DNA of 10,179 bases from Clostridiaceae bacterium (GTDB taxonomy: Bacteria; Bacillota; Clostridia; Oscillospirales; Acutalibacteraceae): assembly GCA_016295895.1 (NCBI GenBank), contig JAEDKI010000059.1:1-10179 (forward strand), given 5' to 3'. The position numbers and the translations under genes are program-made. Numbering within the stretch: the first letter of the stretch is position 1; each line of letters begins with the position of its first letter. Positions 1-4,945 of the stretch are shown piece by piece. A model generated the notes under the pieces. It was not told where the DNA came from. It did no database searches and was given only the letters and a program-made list of their open reading frames with translations.

Positions 1-1
1 A

Positions 2-31
2 GTTGAAAAATCGAGGGAGGGAGCAATGTGA
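2..31 (+). CDS. Possible 3' end of an upstream gene (partial)
   Basis: A frame open from the window edge reads V-E-K-S-R-E-G-A-M and stops at TGA 29-31. That stop overlaps the GTG start at 28-30 in the classic 4-base GTGA arrangement, which usually marks translationally coupled genes. Ten codons are too few to identify a protein, so this could be chance. If real, the polymerase cassette continues upstream and its promoter and any LexA site lie outside the window. Confidence 0.35.
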   Translation, partial: VEKSREGAM

Positions 32-267
32 TAAGAAAGGTTTATGTTGATGTCGTTGTGTTGCAGGATAAAGACGGCAAAAGCCGCCCCTTGAGGATTC
101 AATGGGAGGACGGCACGGTCTATAAAGTTGAGCGTTTGCTTAGCCGCAGCAGAACCAAGTCACGCAAGGTCGGCGGAGGAGATATGAGATACACCGTTCA
201 GATAAACGGAAAGGAGACCTTTCTGTTTGAGGAGGACGGCCGTTGGTTTGTTGAAGCGGTAAAATAA
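28..267 (+). CDS. Small protein of a Y-family polymerase cassette (possibly DUF6504-like)
   Basis: This 79-residue protein has no signal peptide or membrane segment. The GTG start at 28 is supported by AGGGAGG at 14-20, seven bases upstream. The sequence looks like one small beta-rich domain: a strand near residues 4-12, a QWEDGTVYKVERLL segment at 25-39, a basic linker rich in Ser, Arg and Lys at 39-48, a Gly-rich turn, an RYTVQINGKETFLF stretch at 54-67 and a final GRWFVE at 71-76. The pattern of a Val-rich opening, a W/Y-x-V core and a terminal W-F/W-V resembles DUF6504, a small domain I recall being associated with ImuB/Y-family polymerases. That link is from memory and by eye. The gene ends 20 bases before the polymerase start, so they are very likely co-transcribed. 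A role as an accessory factor in translesion synthesis is inferred from context only. Confidence 0.75.
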   Translation: MIRKVYVDVVVLQDKDGKSRPLRIQWEDGTVYKVERLLSRSRTKSRKVGGGDMRYTVQINGKETFLFEEDGRWFVEAVK

Positions 268-287
268 TTTTCAAGGAGGCTTGAACC

Positions 288-1550
288 GTGTTGGACAAAA
301 TGTATTGCTGTATCGATCTGAAATCATTTTACGCTTCCGTGGAGTGCGTTGAGCGTGGGCTTGACCCGATGAAAACGAATCTTATTGTTGCCGACCCGAC
401 AAGGGGGAGCGGCTCAATCTGCCTTGCAATCACGCCTGCAATGAAAGCTCTCGGCATCAAAAACCGCTGCCGTGTTTTTCAGATTCCGAAAAATGTTGAA
501 TATATCACCGCCATGCCGCAGATGCGTAAGTATATGGAGATTTCGGCAGATATTTATTCGGTTTATCTGCGCTATGTCAGCCCCGATGATATCCATGTTT
601 ATTCAATCGACGAATGCTTCATTGACATGACGGATTATCTGAAGCTCTATAAAAAAACGCCGCTTGAATTTACGGTTATGCTCATGGACGCAGTGTATAA
701 TGAAACGGGGATTTGCGCTTCGGCGGGCATCGGCACAAATCTTTTTCTGTGCAAGGTCGCTCTTGATATAACCGCCAAGCATTCGCCGAATTTTATCGGA
801 TTTTTGGATGAAAAAAAGTTCAAGGAAACCGTTTGGACTCATCGCCCGATAACGGATGTCTGGAATATAGGCAGAGGAATTGCCGCCAGACTTGAAAGAA
901 TGGGAATTTTTGATTTGAAGGGCGTTGCGGAATTCCCCGAGAGTATGCTTTATAAGGAATTCGGAGTCAATGCGGAGTTTCTGATTGACCATGCCAACGG
1001 CAGAGAGCCTTGCACGATAAAGGATATCCACGAATACAAATCAAAATCCGCTTCGATTTCAAACAGTCAGATTCTGTTTGAGGATTACGGTTATAACGAC
1101 GCCCTGACCGTCATGAAGGAAATGGTTGATTTGCAGGTGCTTGAATTGGTTGACAGACACCTTGTCACGGATTCGATTTCCCTGCATATCGGCTACTCGA
1201 AGGATGTTATAAAACCGAGCGGAGGAACAAGAAAGCTTGACGGCTTCACGAATTCTTATAAAAAGATAATTTCGCATTTTGAGGCTCTTTATAATGAAAC
1301 GGTGAACAAGGCGTTCCCCATTCGCAAAATCAGCATAGGTCTTTGCAACCTGCAGGATGATTATATGGCGAGCATAACGCTCTTTACCGATGTTGAAGCG
1401 GAGGAACGGGAGCGTAAGCTGCAGGAGACCGTTGTTGATATCAAAAAAAGATACGGCAAAAATTCGATTCTGAAAGGAATCAGTTACACCGAAAAGGCAA
1501 CCGCACGGAGCAGAAATAAAATGGTGGGAGGTCATAACGGCGGTGAATAA
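288..1550 (+). CDS. umuC: Y-family DNA polymerase, UmuC/UvrX type
   Basis: This is a translesion DNA polymerase that inserts nucleotides opposite damaged bases when the replicative enzyme stalls. It has 420 residues, the usual size for the UmuC/DinB class. The N-terminal CIDLKSFYASVE motif supplies metal ligand Asp10 and the aromatic sugar-gate Tyr15, spaced as in E. coli UmuC (Asp6, Tyr11). The palm motif SIDECFID gives the catalytic pair Asp108-Glu109. SAGIGTNLFLCK (145-156) is the conserved fingers/palm segment, and a helix-hairpin-helix thumb lies near 186-218. The little-finger region follows, with ASITLF (361-366) at the place of a sliding-clamp peptide, though its usual Gln is missing. 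The GTG start at 288 follows AAGGAGG (273-279) by 8 bases. The downstream yolD overlaps its end by 8 bases. The gene is probably SOS-controlled, but no LexA box is visible inside the window. Confidence 0.95.
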   Translation: MLDKMYCCIDLKSFYASVECVERGLDPMKTNLIVADPTRGSGSICLAITPAMKALGIKNRCRVFQIPKNVEYITAMPQMRKYMEISADIYSVYLRYVSPDDIHVYSIDECFIDMTDYLKLYKKTPLEFTVMLMDAVYNETGICASAGIGTNLFLCKVALDITAKHSPNFIGFLDEKKFKETVWTHRPITDVWNIGRGIAARLERMGIFDLKGVAEFPESMLYKEFGVNAEFLIDHANGREPCTIKDIHEYKSKSASISNSQILFEDYGYNDALTVMKEMVDLQVLELVDRHLVTDSISLHIGYSKDVIKPSGGTRKLDGFTNSYKKIISHFEALYNETVNKAFPIRKISIGLCNLQDDYMASITLFTDVEAEERERKLQETVVDIKKRYGKNSILKGISYTEKATARSRNKMVGGHNGGE

Positions 1551-1881
1551 AAATACTGACAGAGCAAGGCAGTTCATGCCCTTTGCGGCGTTGACGGGCT
1601 TCTACGGAATAATCAAAGAGCGTGAGAGCCGTTCCGAGCCGAGGCATGAGCTTTCTGAGGACGAAGAAAAAATCCTTTCCGACCGAATGATTCGGGTCAG
1701 GAAAGGAATGATGGTGAAAGTGACTTTTTATAACGGGTCACGCTATGAAACGGTCACGGGAATGGTGTCCGATATTGATTTGATTTACCGAAGCATAACA
1801 ATTGTCAAAAGAAAAATTTATCTTGACGATGTGATAGAAATCGGCTCTGAGGATTTTGAAGAGAATAACGAAAAATATTAA
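1543..1881 (+). CDS. yolD: YolD-like protein, partner gene of the Y-family polymerase
   Basis: This 112-residue protein opens with DRARQFMPFAALTGF (6-20), the signature of the YolD-like family (PF08863), followed by an acidic/basic helical stretch (about 24-46). The C-terminal half is beta-rich, from MVKVTFYNG to the IYLDDVIEI strand. YolD-like genes commonly sit beside UmuC/UvrX polymerases in Firmicutes chromosomes, prophages and plasmids. Their molecular role is not firmly established, and a UmuD-like accessory or regulatory function has been proposed. The GTG start at 1543 lies inside the end of the polymerase gene, with GGGAGG at 1526-1531 as the ribosome site, so translational coupling is likely. 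The last four bases overlap the convergent acetyltransferase gene, and no terminator separates the two. Confidence 0.9.
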   Translation: MNKNTDRARQFMPFAALTGFYGIIKERESRSEPRHELSEDEEKILSDRMIRVRKGMMVKVTFYNGSRYETVTGMVSDIDLIYRSITIVKRKIYLDDVIEIGSEDFEENNEKY

Positions 1882-2333
1882 AACTCTTTGTCAATAACCA
1901 TTTGGCGGTAGTCAAGAAATTCAAATCCCGTTCTTTGATAGAGCTTTATTGCTCCGGCGTTTTCTTCTCCGACCTCAAGGCGAAGCCTTTTTGCTTTTCC
2001 TTTCAGCTCTTTTTCGATGAATTCAAAGAATCTGCCGCCTATGCCGCAGCCTCTGAAAGCGGAATCAACAAAAAGCTCTTCAATCCATGCGGCGAAGCCT
2101 CCGACCTCGGTTTCGTATTTCATTGAGACGAGTGCAAAGCCTGCAGGAGCGCCGTCGGCTTCAAAAATATAGCCTTTGACAAGCTCGGGAAGCTCGAAAA
2201 CGGCTTCAAAGTTGAGATTCAGAGTTTCTTCGGGAACGGTGTGAAGCACGGCGGGCGGAGCGTAAAATTTCTTTACCATCTCCAGAAAAATTTCTTTATC
2301 CGTCGGCTCAAAGGGTCTGATTCTGACTTGCAT
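1878..2333 (-). CDS. GNAT-family N-acetyltransferase
   Basis: This 151-residue, single-domain protein of the GCN5-related fold transfers an acetyl group from acetyl-CoA to an unknown amine. The opening QVRIRPFEPTDKEIFLEMV is the typical beta1-alpha1. The central strand ELFVDSAFRGCGIGGRFFEFIEKE (86-109) carries the acetyl-CoA pyrophosphate loop R94-G-C-G-I-G. Motif B follows as LRLEVGEENAGAIKLYQRTGFEFL (117-140), with the common N-x-x-A-x-x-L-Y pattern. The ATG at 2333 (minus strand) is preceded by AAAGGAA about ten bases upstream. The substrate cannot be deduced. The gene faces the polymerase cassette and overlaps yolD by four bases at the 3' ends, so transcripts from the two sides should collide or form an antisense overlap. 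Confidence 0.9.
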   Translation of the reverse strand: MQVRIRPFEPTDKEIFLEMVKKFYAPPAVLHTVPEETLNLNFEAVFELPELVKGYIFEADGAPAGFALVSMKYETEVGGFAAWIEELFVDSAFRGCGIGGRFFEFIEKELKGKAKRLRLEVGEENAGAIKLYQRTGFEFLDYRQMVIDKEF

Positions 2334-2363
2334 GACTGATTTTTCCTTTCACAGAGTTGAAAA

Positions 2364-2378
2364 TTCGGAAAATCCGAA
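2364..2378. promoter_or_regulatory. Inverted repeat TTCGGA-AAA-TCCGAA upstream of lrp
   Basis: A perfect 6-bp inverted repeat with a 3-base spacer lies in the AT-rich gap between the divergent acetyltransferase and lrp genes. It could be an operator for either gene or a weak hairpin. Nothing in the sequence identifies a binding protein. Confidence 0.3.
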
Positions 2379-2428
2379 AATATTTGTGTTAATTTTGCAA
2401 AAATCACGGTTTCTCAAAAAATATTTTT
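2378..2428. promoter_or_regulatory. Candidate Lrp-type operator array (three AT-rich palindromes)
   Basis: Three palindromes lie in the 60 bases before the lrp promoter: AAATATTT at 2378-2385, TTTTGCAAAA at 2393-2402 and AAAAATATTTTT at 2417-2428. The first and last share AAATATTT and are 41 bp apart, close to four helical turns, so they would lie on the same face of the DNA. Lrp/AsnC proteins bind as multimers to phased AT-rich palindromes and often repress their own gene. Assigning these sites to the neighbouring regulator is inference, because AT-rich DNA forms such palindromes easily. Confidence 0.35.
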
Positions 2429-2437
2429 GTGTTTTGC

Positions 2438-2466
2438 TTGACTTATAATAAAAATTCTAATAATAT
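2438..2466 (+). promoter_or_regulatory. Sigma-A promoter of the lrp gene
   Basis: TTGACT (2438-2443) and TAATAT (2461-2466) are separated by exactly 17 bases, close to the vegetative consensus. Transcription should start near 2473, giving a leader of about 30 bases to the ATG at 2503. The overlapping TATAAT at 2444-2449 has no matching -35 box and is probably part of the AT-rich spacer. Confidence 0.8.
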
Positions 2467-2502
2467 TTAACTGAAAAAGCAGTTATTAAAGGATGTGTGA
2501 AA

Positions 2503-2961
2503 ATGGATGCGGTTGATGTTAAAATCATCGAATGTCTGAAAGCAAATTCAAGAGAGAATGCCTCTGTTATCGGGAGCAAGGTCAATATGTCTGTTTCGGC
2601 GGTTATCGAGCGCATTAAAAAGCTCGAAGCGAGCGGAATTATCAAGCAATATACGGTTGTTCTCGATAACGAAAAGCTCGGTATGGATATAACCGCATTT
2701 ATTTCCGTGAGCATGGAGCATCCGAAATTTAACGACGGCTTTGTTGATTTTGTAATGCGCCATCCGCAGATAATCGAGTGCCATTACATAACGGGAGATT
2801 TCGACTTTTTGCTGAAAATCTGCACAAACAGAGCAAAAGGCCTTGAACTGCTTCTGAATGAAATCAAAGGAGTCGGCGGCGTGTCGCTGACGAAAACGCT
2901 CGTTGTTTTGTCAACCAACAAAGAGGACTACTGCGCCGATGTCAATGCGGCTGTGCAGTGA
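2503..2961 (+). CDS. Lrp/AsnC-family transcriptional regulator
   Basis: This 152-residue protein has the two-domain layout of Lrp/AsnC regulators. An N-terminal winged helix-turn-helix covers residues 1-50 (DVKIIECLKANSRENASVIG, then VNMSVSAVIERIKKLEASGIIKQY). A C-terminal RAM/AsnC effector domain covers about 62-137, with the conserved G-D-F-D turn at 98-101 (YITGDFDFLLKI) that lies at the amino-acid binding interface. Such proteins form dimers and octamers and couple amino-acid supply to gene expression. I chose ATG 2503 over the in-frame GTG at 2497 because AAAGGA (2488-2493) is 9 bases from the ATG but only 3 from the GTG. The gene stands alone, with its own promoter and a hairpin-rich region downstream. 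Its target genes and ligand cannot be read from the window. Confidence 0.93.
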   Translation: MDAVDVKIIECLKANSRENASVIGSKVNMSVSAVIERIKKLEASGIIKQYTVVLDNEKLGMDITAFISVSMEHPKFNDGFVDFVMRHPQIIECHYITGDFDFLLKICTNRAKGLELLLNEIKGVGGVSLTKTLVVLSTNKEDYCADVNAAVQ

Positions 2962-3025
2962 GCTTTTCGGGTCGCCGACGCAAAAAAATGAAGAAATGAA
3001 GTGTGCCTGCGGCAAATTCCGGTAT

Positions 3026-3052
3026 GGCGACCCTGCGTGGTCGCCCGTTTTT
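3026..3052 (+). terminator. Likely intrinsic terminator after lrp (hairpin A plus T-run)
   Basis: GGCGACC (3026-3032) pairs perfectly with GGTCGCC (3039-3045) around a 6-base loop and is followed by CG and TTTTT (3048-3052). It lies 65 bases after the lrp stop codon. The same hairpin appears to be a degenerate member (GTAT head) of the repeat family below, so a repeat may have been adopted as a terminator. Confidence 0.55.
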
Positions 3053-3100
3053 CGCTCCGCCTGTGACCGATTGTATTTGCTCCGCAAAAAATATCGAAAT

Positions 3101-3126
3101 GGTAGGGCGGGGGCTTGCTCCCGCCG
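3101..3126 (+). repeat. Hairpin unit B (GTAG head)
   Basis: GTAG (3102-3105) runs directly into GGCGGG (3106-3111), which pairs with CCCGCC (3120-3125). Two further pairs, G-T and G-C, close a CTTG loop. A T-run follows at 3132-3136, so it may also weaken or end transcription on the plus strand. It is similar to unit E over nearly its whole length. Confidence 0.6.
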
Positions 3127-3167
3127 TTTGCTTTTTATGACGAATCCGTTGAAAAATAACGATTTTT

Positions 3168-3195
3168 CGTAGGGAACGCTGTCCTCAGCGTTCCG
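3168..3195 (+). repeat. Hairpin unit C (GTAG head)
   Basis: GTAG (3169-3172) precedes a perfect 9-bp stem: GGAACGCTG (3173-3181) and CAGCGTTCC (3186-3194) around a TCCT loop. The outer 13 bases GTAGGGAACGCTG match 11 of 13 bases of the inverted unit D, so the pair C-D forms an inverted element of about 87 bp (3169-3255). Confidence 0.6.
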
Positions 3196-3229
3196 ATTCG
3201 CCGCAGGCGATTAATGTGATATTGTCTTT

Positions 3230-3256
3230 GGGACGATGTGGGCATCGTCCCCTACA
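3230..3256 (-). repeat. Hairpin unit D (GTAG head on the minus strand)
   Basis: GGGACGATG (3230-3238) pairs perfectly with CATCGTCCC (3243-3251) around TGGG. Read on the minus strand the unit begins GTAGGGGACGATG. It differs from unit C at two stem pairs (A-T to G-C and C-G to A-T), with pairing kept in both. Confidence 0.6.
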
Positions 3257-3318
3257 AATTGAAATACAATCCGTAGCCTTGCGGCTGTCCTTAAAACCTA
3301 AAATTTATCGTAAACACG

Positions 3319-3344
3319 GTAAGGCGGAGGCTTGCCCTCTGCCG
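3319..3344 (+). repeat. Hairpin unit E (GTAA head) beside the LCP stop codon
   Basis: GGCGGAGG (3323-3330) pairs with CCTCTGCC (3336-3343), including one G-T pair, around CTTGC. It ends 3 bases before the LCP gene. It is followed on the plus strand by TTTT (3346-3349), so it could stop plus-strand transcripts from running antisense into LCP. It gives no T-run for LCP transcripts themselves. Confidence 0.5.
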
Positions 3345-3347
3345 CTT

Positions 3348-4403
3348 TTATTCTTCAACAACAATATTGTTCGTATAGATATATTCCTGCAAATATTCGC
3401 TTGCGGCATCAATGTCAAGCACCTCAACCCATTGACCGCTGATTGTGTCGGCATACATATGCTCATCAATCGGAACCCGGTTTTGCTCAATGTCAAAGGC
3501 AAGAACGCTGACTCCGCCTTTGAAAGCGAGGGCGGTGATTTCGGCGGGTGAAAGGTCGGTCTGAATCAGCGGAAAAACTTCTTTCATCGCTTCAAGAAGC
3601 TTCGGGATTCCCGCAGTTTTTGCCTGACCGATAAGCGCAGTAATAACCTTTCGCTGGCGGTAGGTTCTCATATAATCCGTGTCAAGCTTTCGGATTCTGC
3701 AGTAGACGAGAGCCTGAGCGCCGTTAAGATGAACGCTTTCGCCGTAGTCTATTGTGTGTCGGGTTGTTCGGTTAATGTATTTTGCTTCCTTTTCGGTGAC
3801 CTCAACATCAATGCCGCCGAGCTTGTCTATAATGCTCGTAAACATATCAAAATCAACCATAACAAAATGGTCGATGTCAACTCCGAAATTGTATTCTATT
3901 GTGTCAACCACAAGCTGAGGTCCGCCGTAGGTGCAGGCGGCGTTAAGCTTTGCTTTTTTGCCCTTTGACGGAATCTCAACCCAACTGTCTCTGAGAAATG
4001 AAGTCAGCTTTATTTTTCCGTGGGCATAATCAAGAGAAACAAGAATCATCGAATCCGAGCGTGATGCCGAGCCTGCGCTGCCGTCAACGCCGAGCAGCAG
4101 AATGTTCGTAACAAGCGGACTGCTTTTAAGCTGAGAAGAAGAGATATATTCATTCTTTTCAAGGTCGTTTCTCGTATAGCCCGATGCGGCGGCAAAAAGA
4201 AAAACAAATCCGCCGAATACCATAATCAAAGCAAGAATCAGCGATATCACCGTCTTGAAAAGGCGGTGTTTTTTTCTCTTTTTCTTCTTCGGAGGCTCGT
4301 CCTCGGGCTCGGGAGGCAGAGGGTCGGGCGAGACAGGGTCAAGATCATAGATTTCAAAATCATCGGAATTTCTGCGCCTTTTTGATATATAGATATCTTC
4401 CAT
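3348..4403 (-). CDS. LytR-CpsA-Psr (LCP) family wall-polymer ligase
   Basis: Proteins of this family transfer undecaprenyl-linked teichoic acids, capsule or other glycopolymers onto peptidoglycan outside the membrane. This one has 351 residues. It has a cytoplasmic tail with a Pro/Asp/Glu-rich part (22-37) and a polybasic stretch (39-48), one membrane helix (about 50-72) and an extracellular LCP domain from about 98 onward. Catalytic-type motifs are all present: ILLLGVDG (101-108), R115-S-D117, FLRDSW (136-141, with Arg138 and Asp139), KLNAAC-YGG (152-161), IDHFVMVDFDMF (177-188) and the Arg cluster R236/R238 to R246/R249/R251. The ATG at 4403 has a GAGG ribosome site about nine bases upstream. 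The gene is monocistronic between the repeat cluster and its own promoter. No intrinsic terminator is visible on its strand. The exact glycopolymer is unknown. Confidence 0.93.
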   Translation of the reverse strand: MEDIYISKRRRNSDDFEIYDLDPVSPDPLPPEPEDEPPKKKKRKKHRLFKTVISLILALIMVFGGFVFLFAAASGYTRNDLEKNEYISSSQLKSSPLVTNILLLGVDGSAGSASRSDSMILVSLDYAHGKIKLTSFLRDSWVEIPSKGKKAKLNAACTYGGPQLVVDTIEYNFGVDIDHFVMVDFDMFTSIIDKLGGIDVEVTEKEAKYINRTTRHTIDYGESVHLNGAQALVYCRIRKLDTDYMRTYRQRKVITALIGQAKTAGIPKLLEAMKEVFPLIQTDLSPAEITALAFKGGVSVLAFDIEQNRVPIDEHMYADTISGQWVEVLDIDAASEYLQEYIYTNNIVVEE

Positions 4404-4433
4404 TTCGGTTACCTCAAATAATTATGATTAATA

Positions 4434-4462
4434 ATTTTACACCATCACGGCGGTTAACACAA
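4434..4462 (-). promoter_or_regulatory. Candidate sigma-A promoter of the LCP gene
   Basis: On the minus strand TTGTGT (4462-4457) and TAAAAT (4439-4434) are 17 bases apart. The -10 box is good and the -35 box is weak. The start would fall near 4427, leaving a leader of about 24 bases. Confidence 0.5.
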
Positions 4463-4467
4463 CCCCG

Positions 4468-4483
4468 AAAATGTAAACATTTT
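4468..4483. promoter_or_regulatory. Inverted repeat AAAATGT-AA-ACATTTT between divergent promoters
   Basis: A perfect 7-bp inverted repeat with a 2-base spacer sits 5 bases upstream of the LCP -35 box and 30 bases upstream of the rnpB -35 box. It has the size and symmetry of a dimer-binding operator. It is also AT-rich and could act as UP-element-like DNA for the rnpB promoter. The binding protein is unknown. Confidence 0.35.
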
Positions 4484-4513
4484 AATATTTGCAAATCTTT
4501 TACGCTAAATTGT

Positions 4514-4542
4514 TTGACTTTTTCACCGATGTGGTCTAAAAT
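4514..4542 (+). promoter_or_regulatory. Strong sigma-A promoter of rnpB
   Basis: TTGACT (4514-4519) and TAAAAT (4537-4542) are separated by 17 bases. The predicted start at 4549-4551 lies a few bases before the P1 helix of the RNase P RNA, which agrees with direct transcription of the mature 5' region. The AT-rich DNA at 4468-4512 may stimulate it. Confidence 0.85.
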
Positions 4543-4550
4543 ACAATAGA

Positions 4551-4919
4551 GTATTTGCGCCGAGAAAGTTGGGCAGTTGCGGGCAGCTTTTGCTGCGTGA
4601 GGAAAGTCCGAGCTTCACAGAGCGGGATAACGGCTAACGGCCGCCGAGGGTGACCTTAGGGAAAGTGCAACAGAGATATACCGCCTGCTTTTGCAGGTAA
4701 GGGTGGAAAGGCGAGGTAAGAGCTCACCGGCGTGCGGGGAACCGCACGGCCCTGCAAACCCTATCCGAAGCAACACCGACGGGAGGAGGAGCTTTAAGCT
4801 CCGGCGTTTGCTCGACGATACTCCGACGGGTGGCTGAAGCCCTGCGGCAACGCAGGGCGTAGACAGATGATTGCCTTAAATGACAGAACTCGGCTTACAG
4901 GCTCTCTCGGCGCAATGCT
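4551..4919 (+). ncRNA. rnpB: RNase P RNA, bacterial class A
   Basis: This is the catalytic RNA of RNase P, which removes 5' leaders from precursor tRNAs. Conserved blocks are in the right order: GAGGAAAGTCCGAGC (4599-4613, 5' side of P4 and J3/4), the GAGGTAAGAGCTCACCGG block near 4713-4730, AACCCTATCCGAAGC near 4757-4771, AGACAGATGATTGCC (4861-4875) and ACAGAACTCGGCTTACAGG (4883-4901, 3' side of P4). The ends close a perfect 11-bp P1 helix, TTGCGCCGAGA (4555-4565) with TCTCGGCGCAA (4905-4915). A GCAGC-TTTT-GCTGC hairpin near 4583-4596 fits P3. The overall plan looks like ancestral type A rather than the Bacillus type B. Exact ends are estimated to within a few bases. No U-run terminator follows P1. 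Confidence 0.95.
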
Positions 4920-4945
4920 TAAATTATATTGATTATTTGGTATGC

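Larger units (their letters stand above)
3021..3344. repeat. Cluster of REP-like GTAG-headed hairpins
   Basis: The 386-base gap 2962-3347 contains no credible gene. It holds five strong hairpins (A 3021-3047, B 3101-3126, C 3168-3195, D 3230-3256 on the other strand, E 3319-3344). Each is preceded at its foot by GTA plus one base: GTAT, GTAG, GTAG, GTAG and GTAA respectively. Smaller palindromes with 3-4 base loops lie between them at 3004-3014, 3076-3088, 3198-3210 and 3275-3286. B and E are clearly related to each other, as are C and D, and they differ by pair-preserving changes. The architecture of a GTAG tetranucleotide directly 5' of a stem-loop, with neighbouring units inverted, matches bacterial REP/BIME elements mobilised by Y1-type RAYT transposases. 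No transposase gene is in the window, so the mechanism is inferred. Confidence 0.6.

Noticed and set aside
281..297. LexA/SOS box before umuC (GAAC followed by a partial GTTC)
   Set aside because: The right half does not match GAAC-N4-GTTC, and the site would lie inside an operon.
1059..1577. 172-codon open frame on the minus strand across umuC
   Set aside because: It lies fully antisense to a polymerase gene with intact catalytic motifs, has no ribosome site, and its protein has no recognisable pattern.
2444..2449. TATAAT as the lrp -10 box
   Set aside because: There is no -35 element 16-18 bases upstream, whereas TTGACT-17-TAATAT fits well and overlaps it.
2903..3172. Plus-strand frame running from lrp into the repeat cluster
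   Set aside because: Its codons are made of the hairpin repeats and it overlaps lrp in another frame; no ribosome site.
3169..3255. Insertion sequence or MITE with target duplication
   Set aside because: Terminal inverted repeats are present, but no flanking direct repeat or transposase was seen; a REP-like reading fits better.
3001..3344. CRISPR array
   Set aside because: The repeats are hairpins of different sequence with irregular spacing, not identical direct repeats with equal spacers.
3216..3551. Plus-strand frame across repeats D and E into LCP
   Set aside because: It is half repeat DNA and half antisense to the LCP gene.
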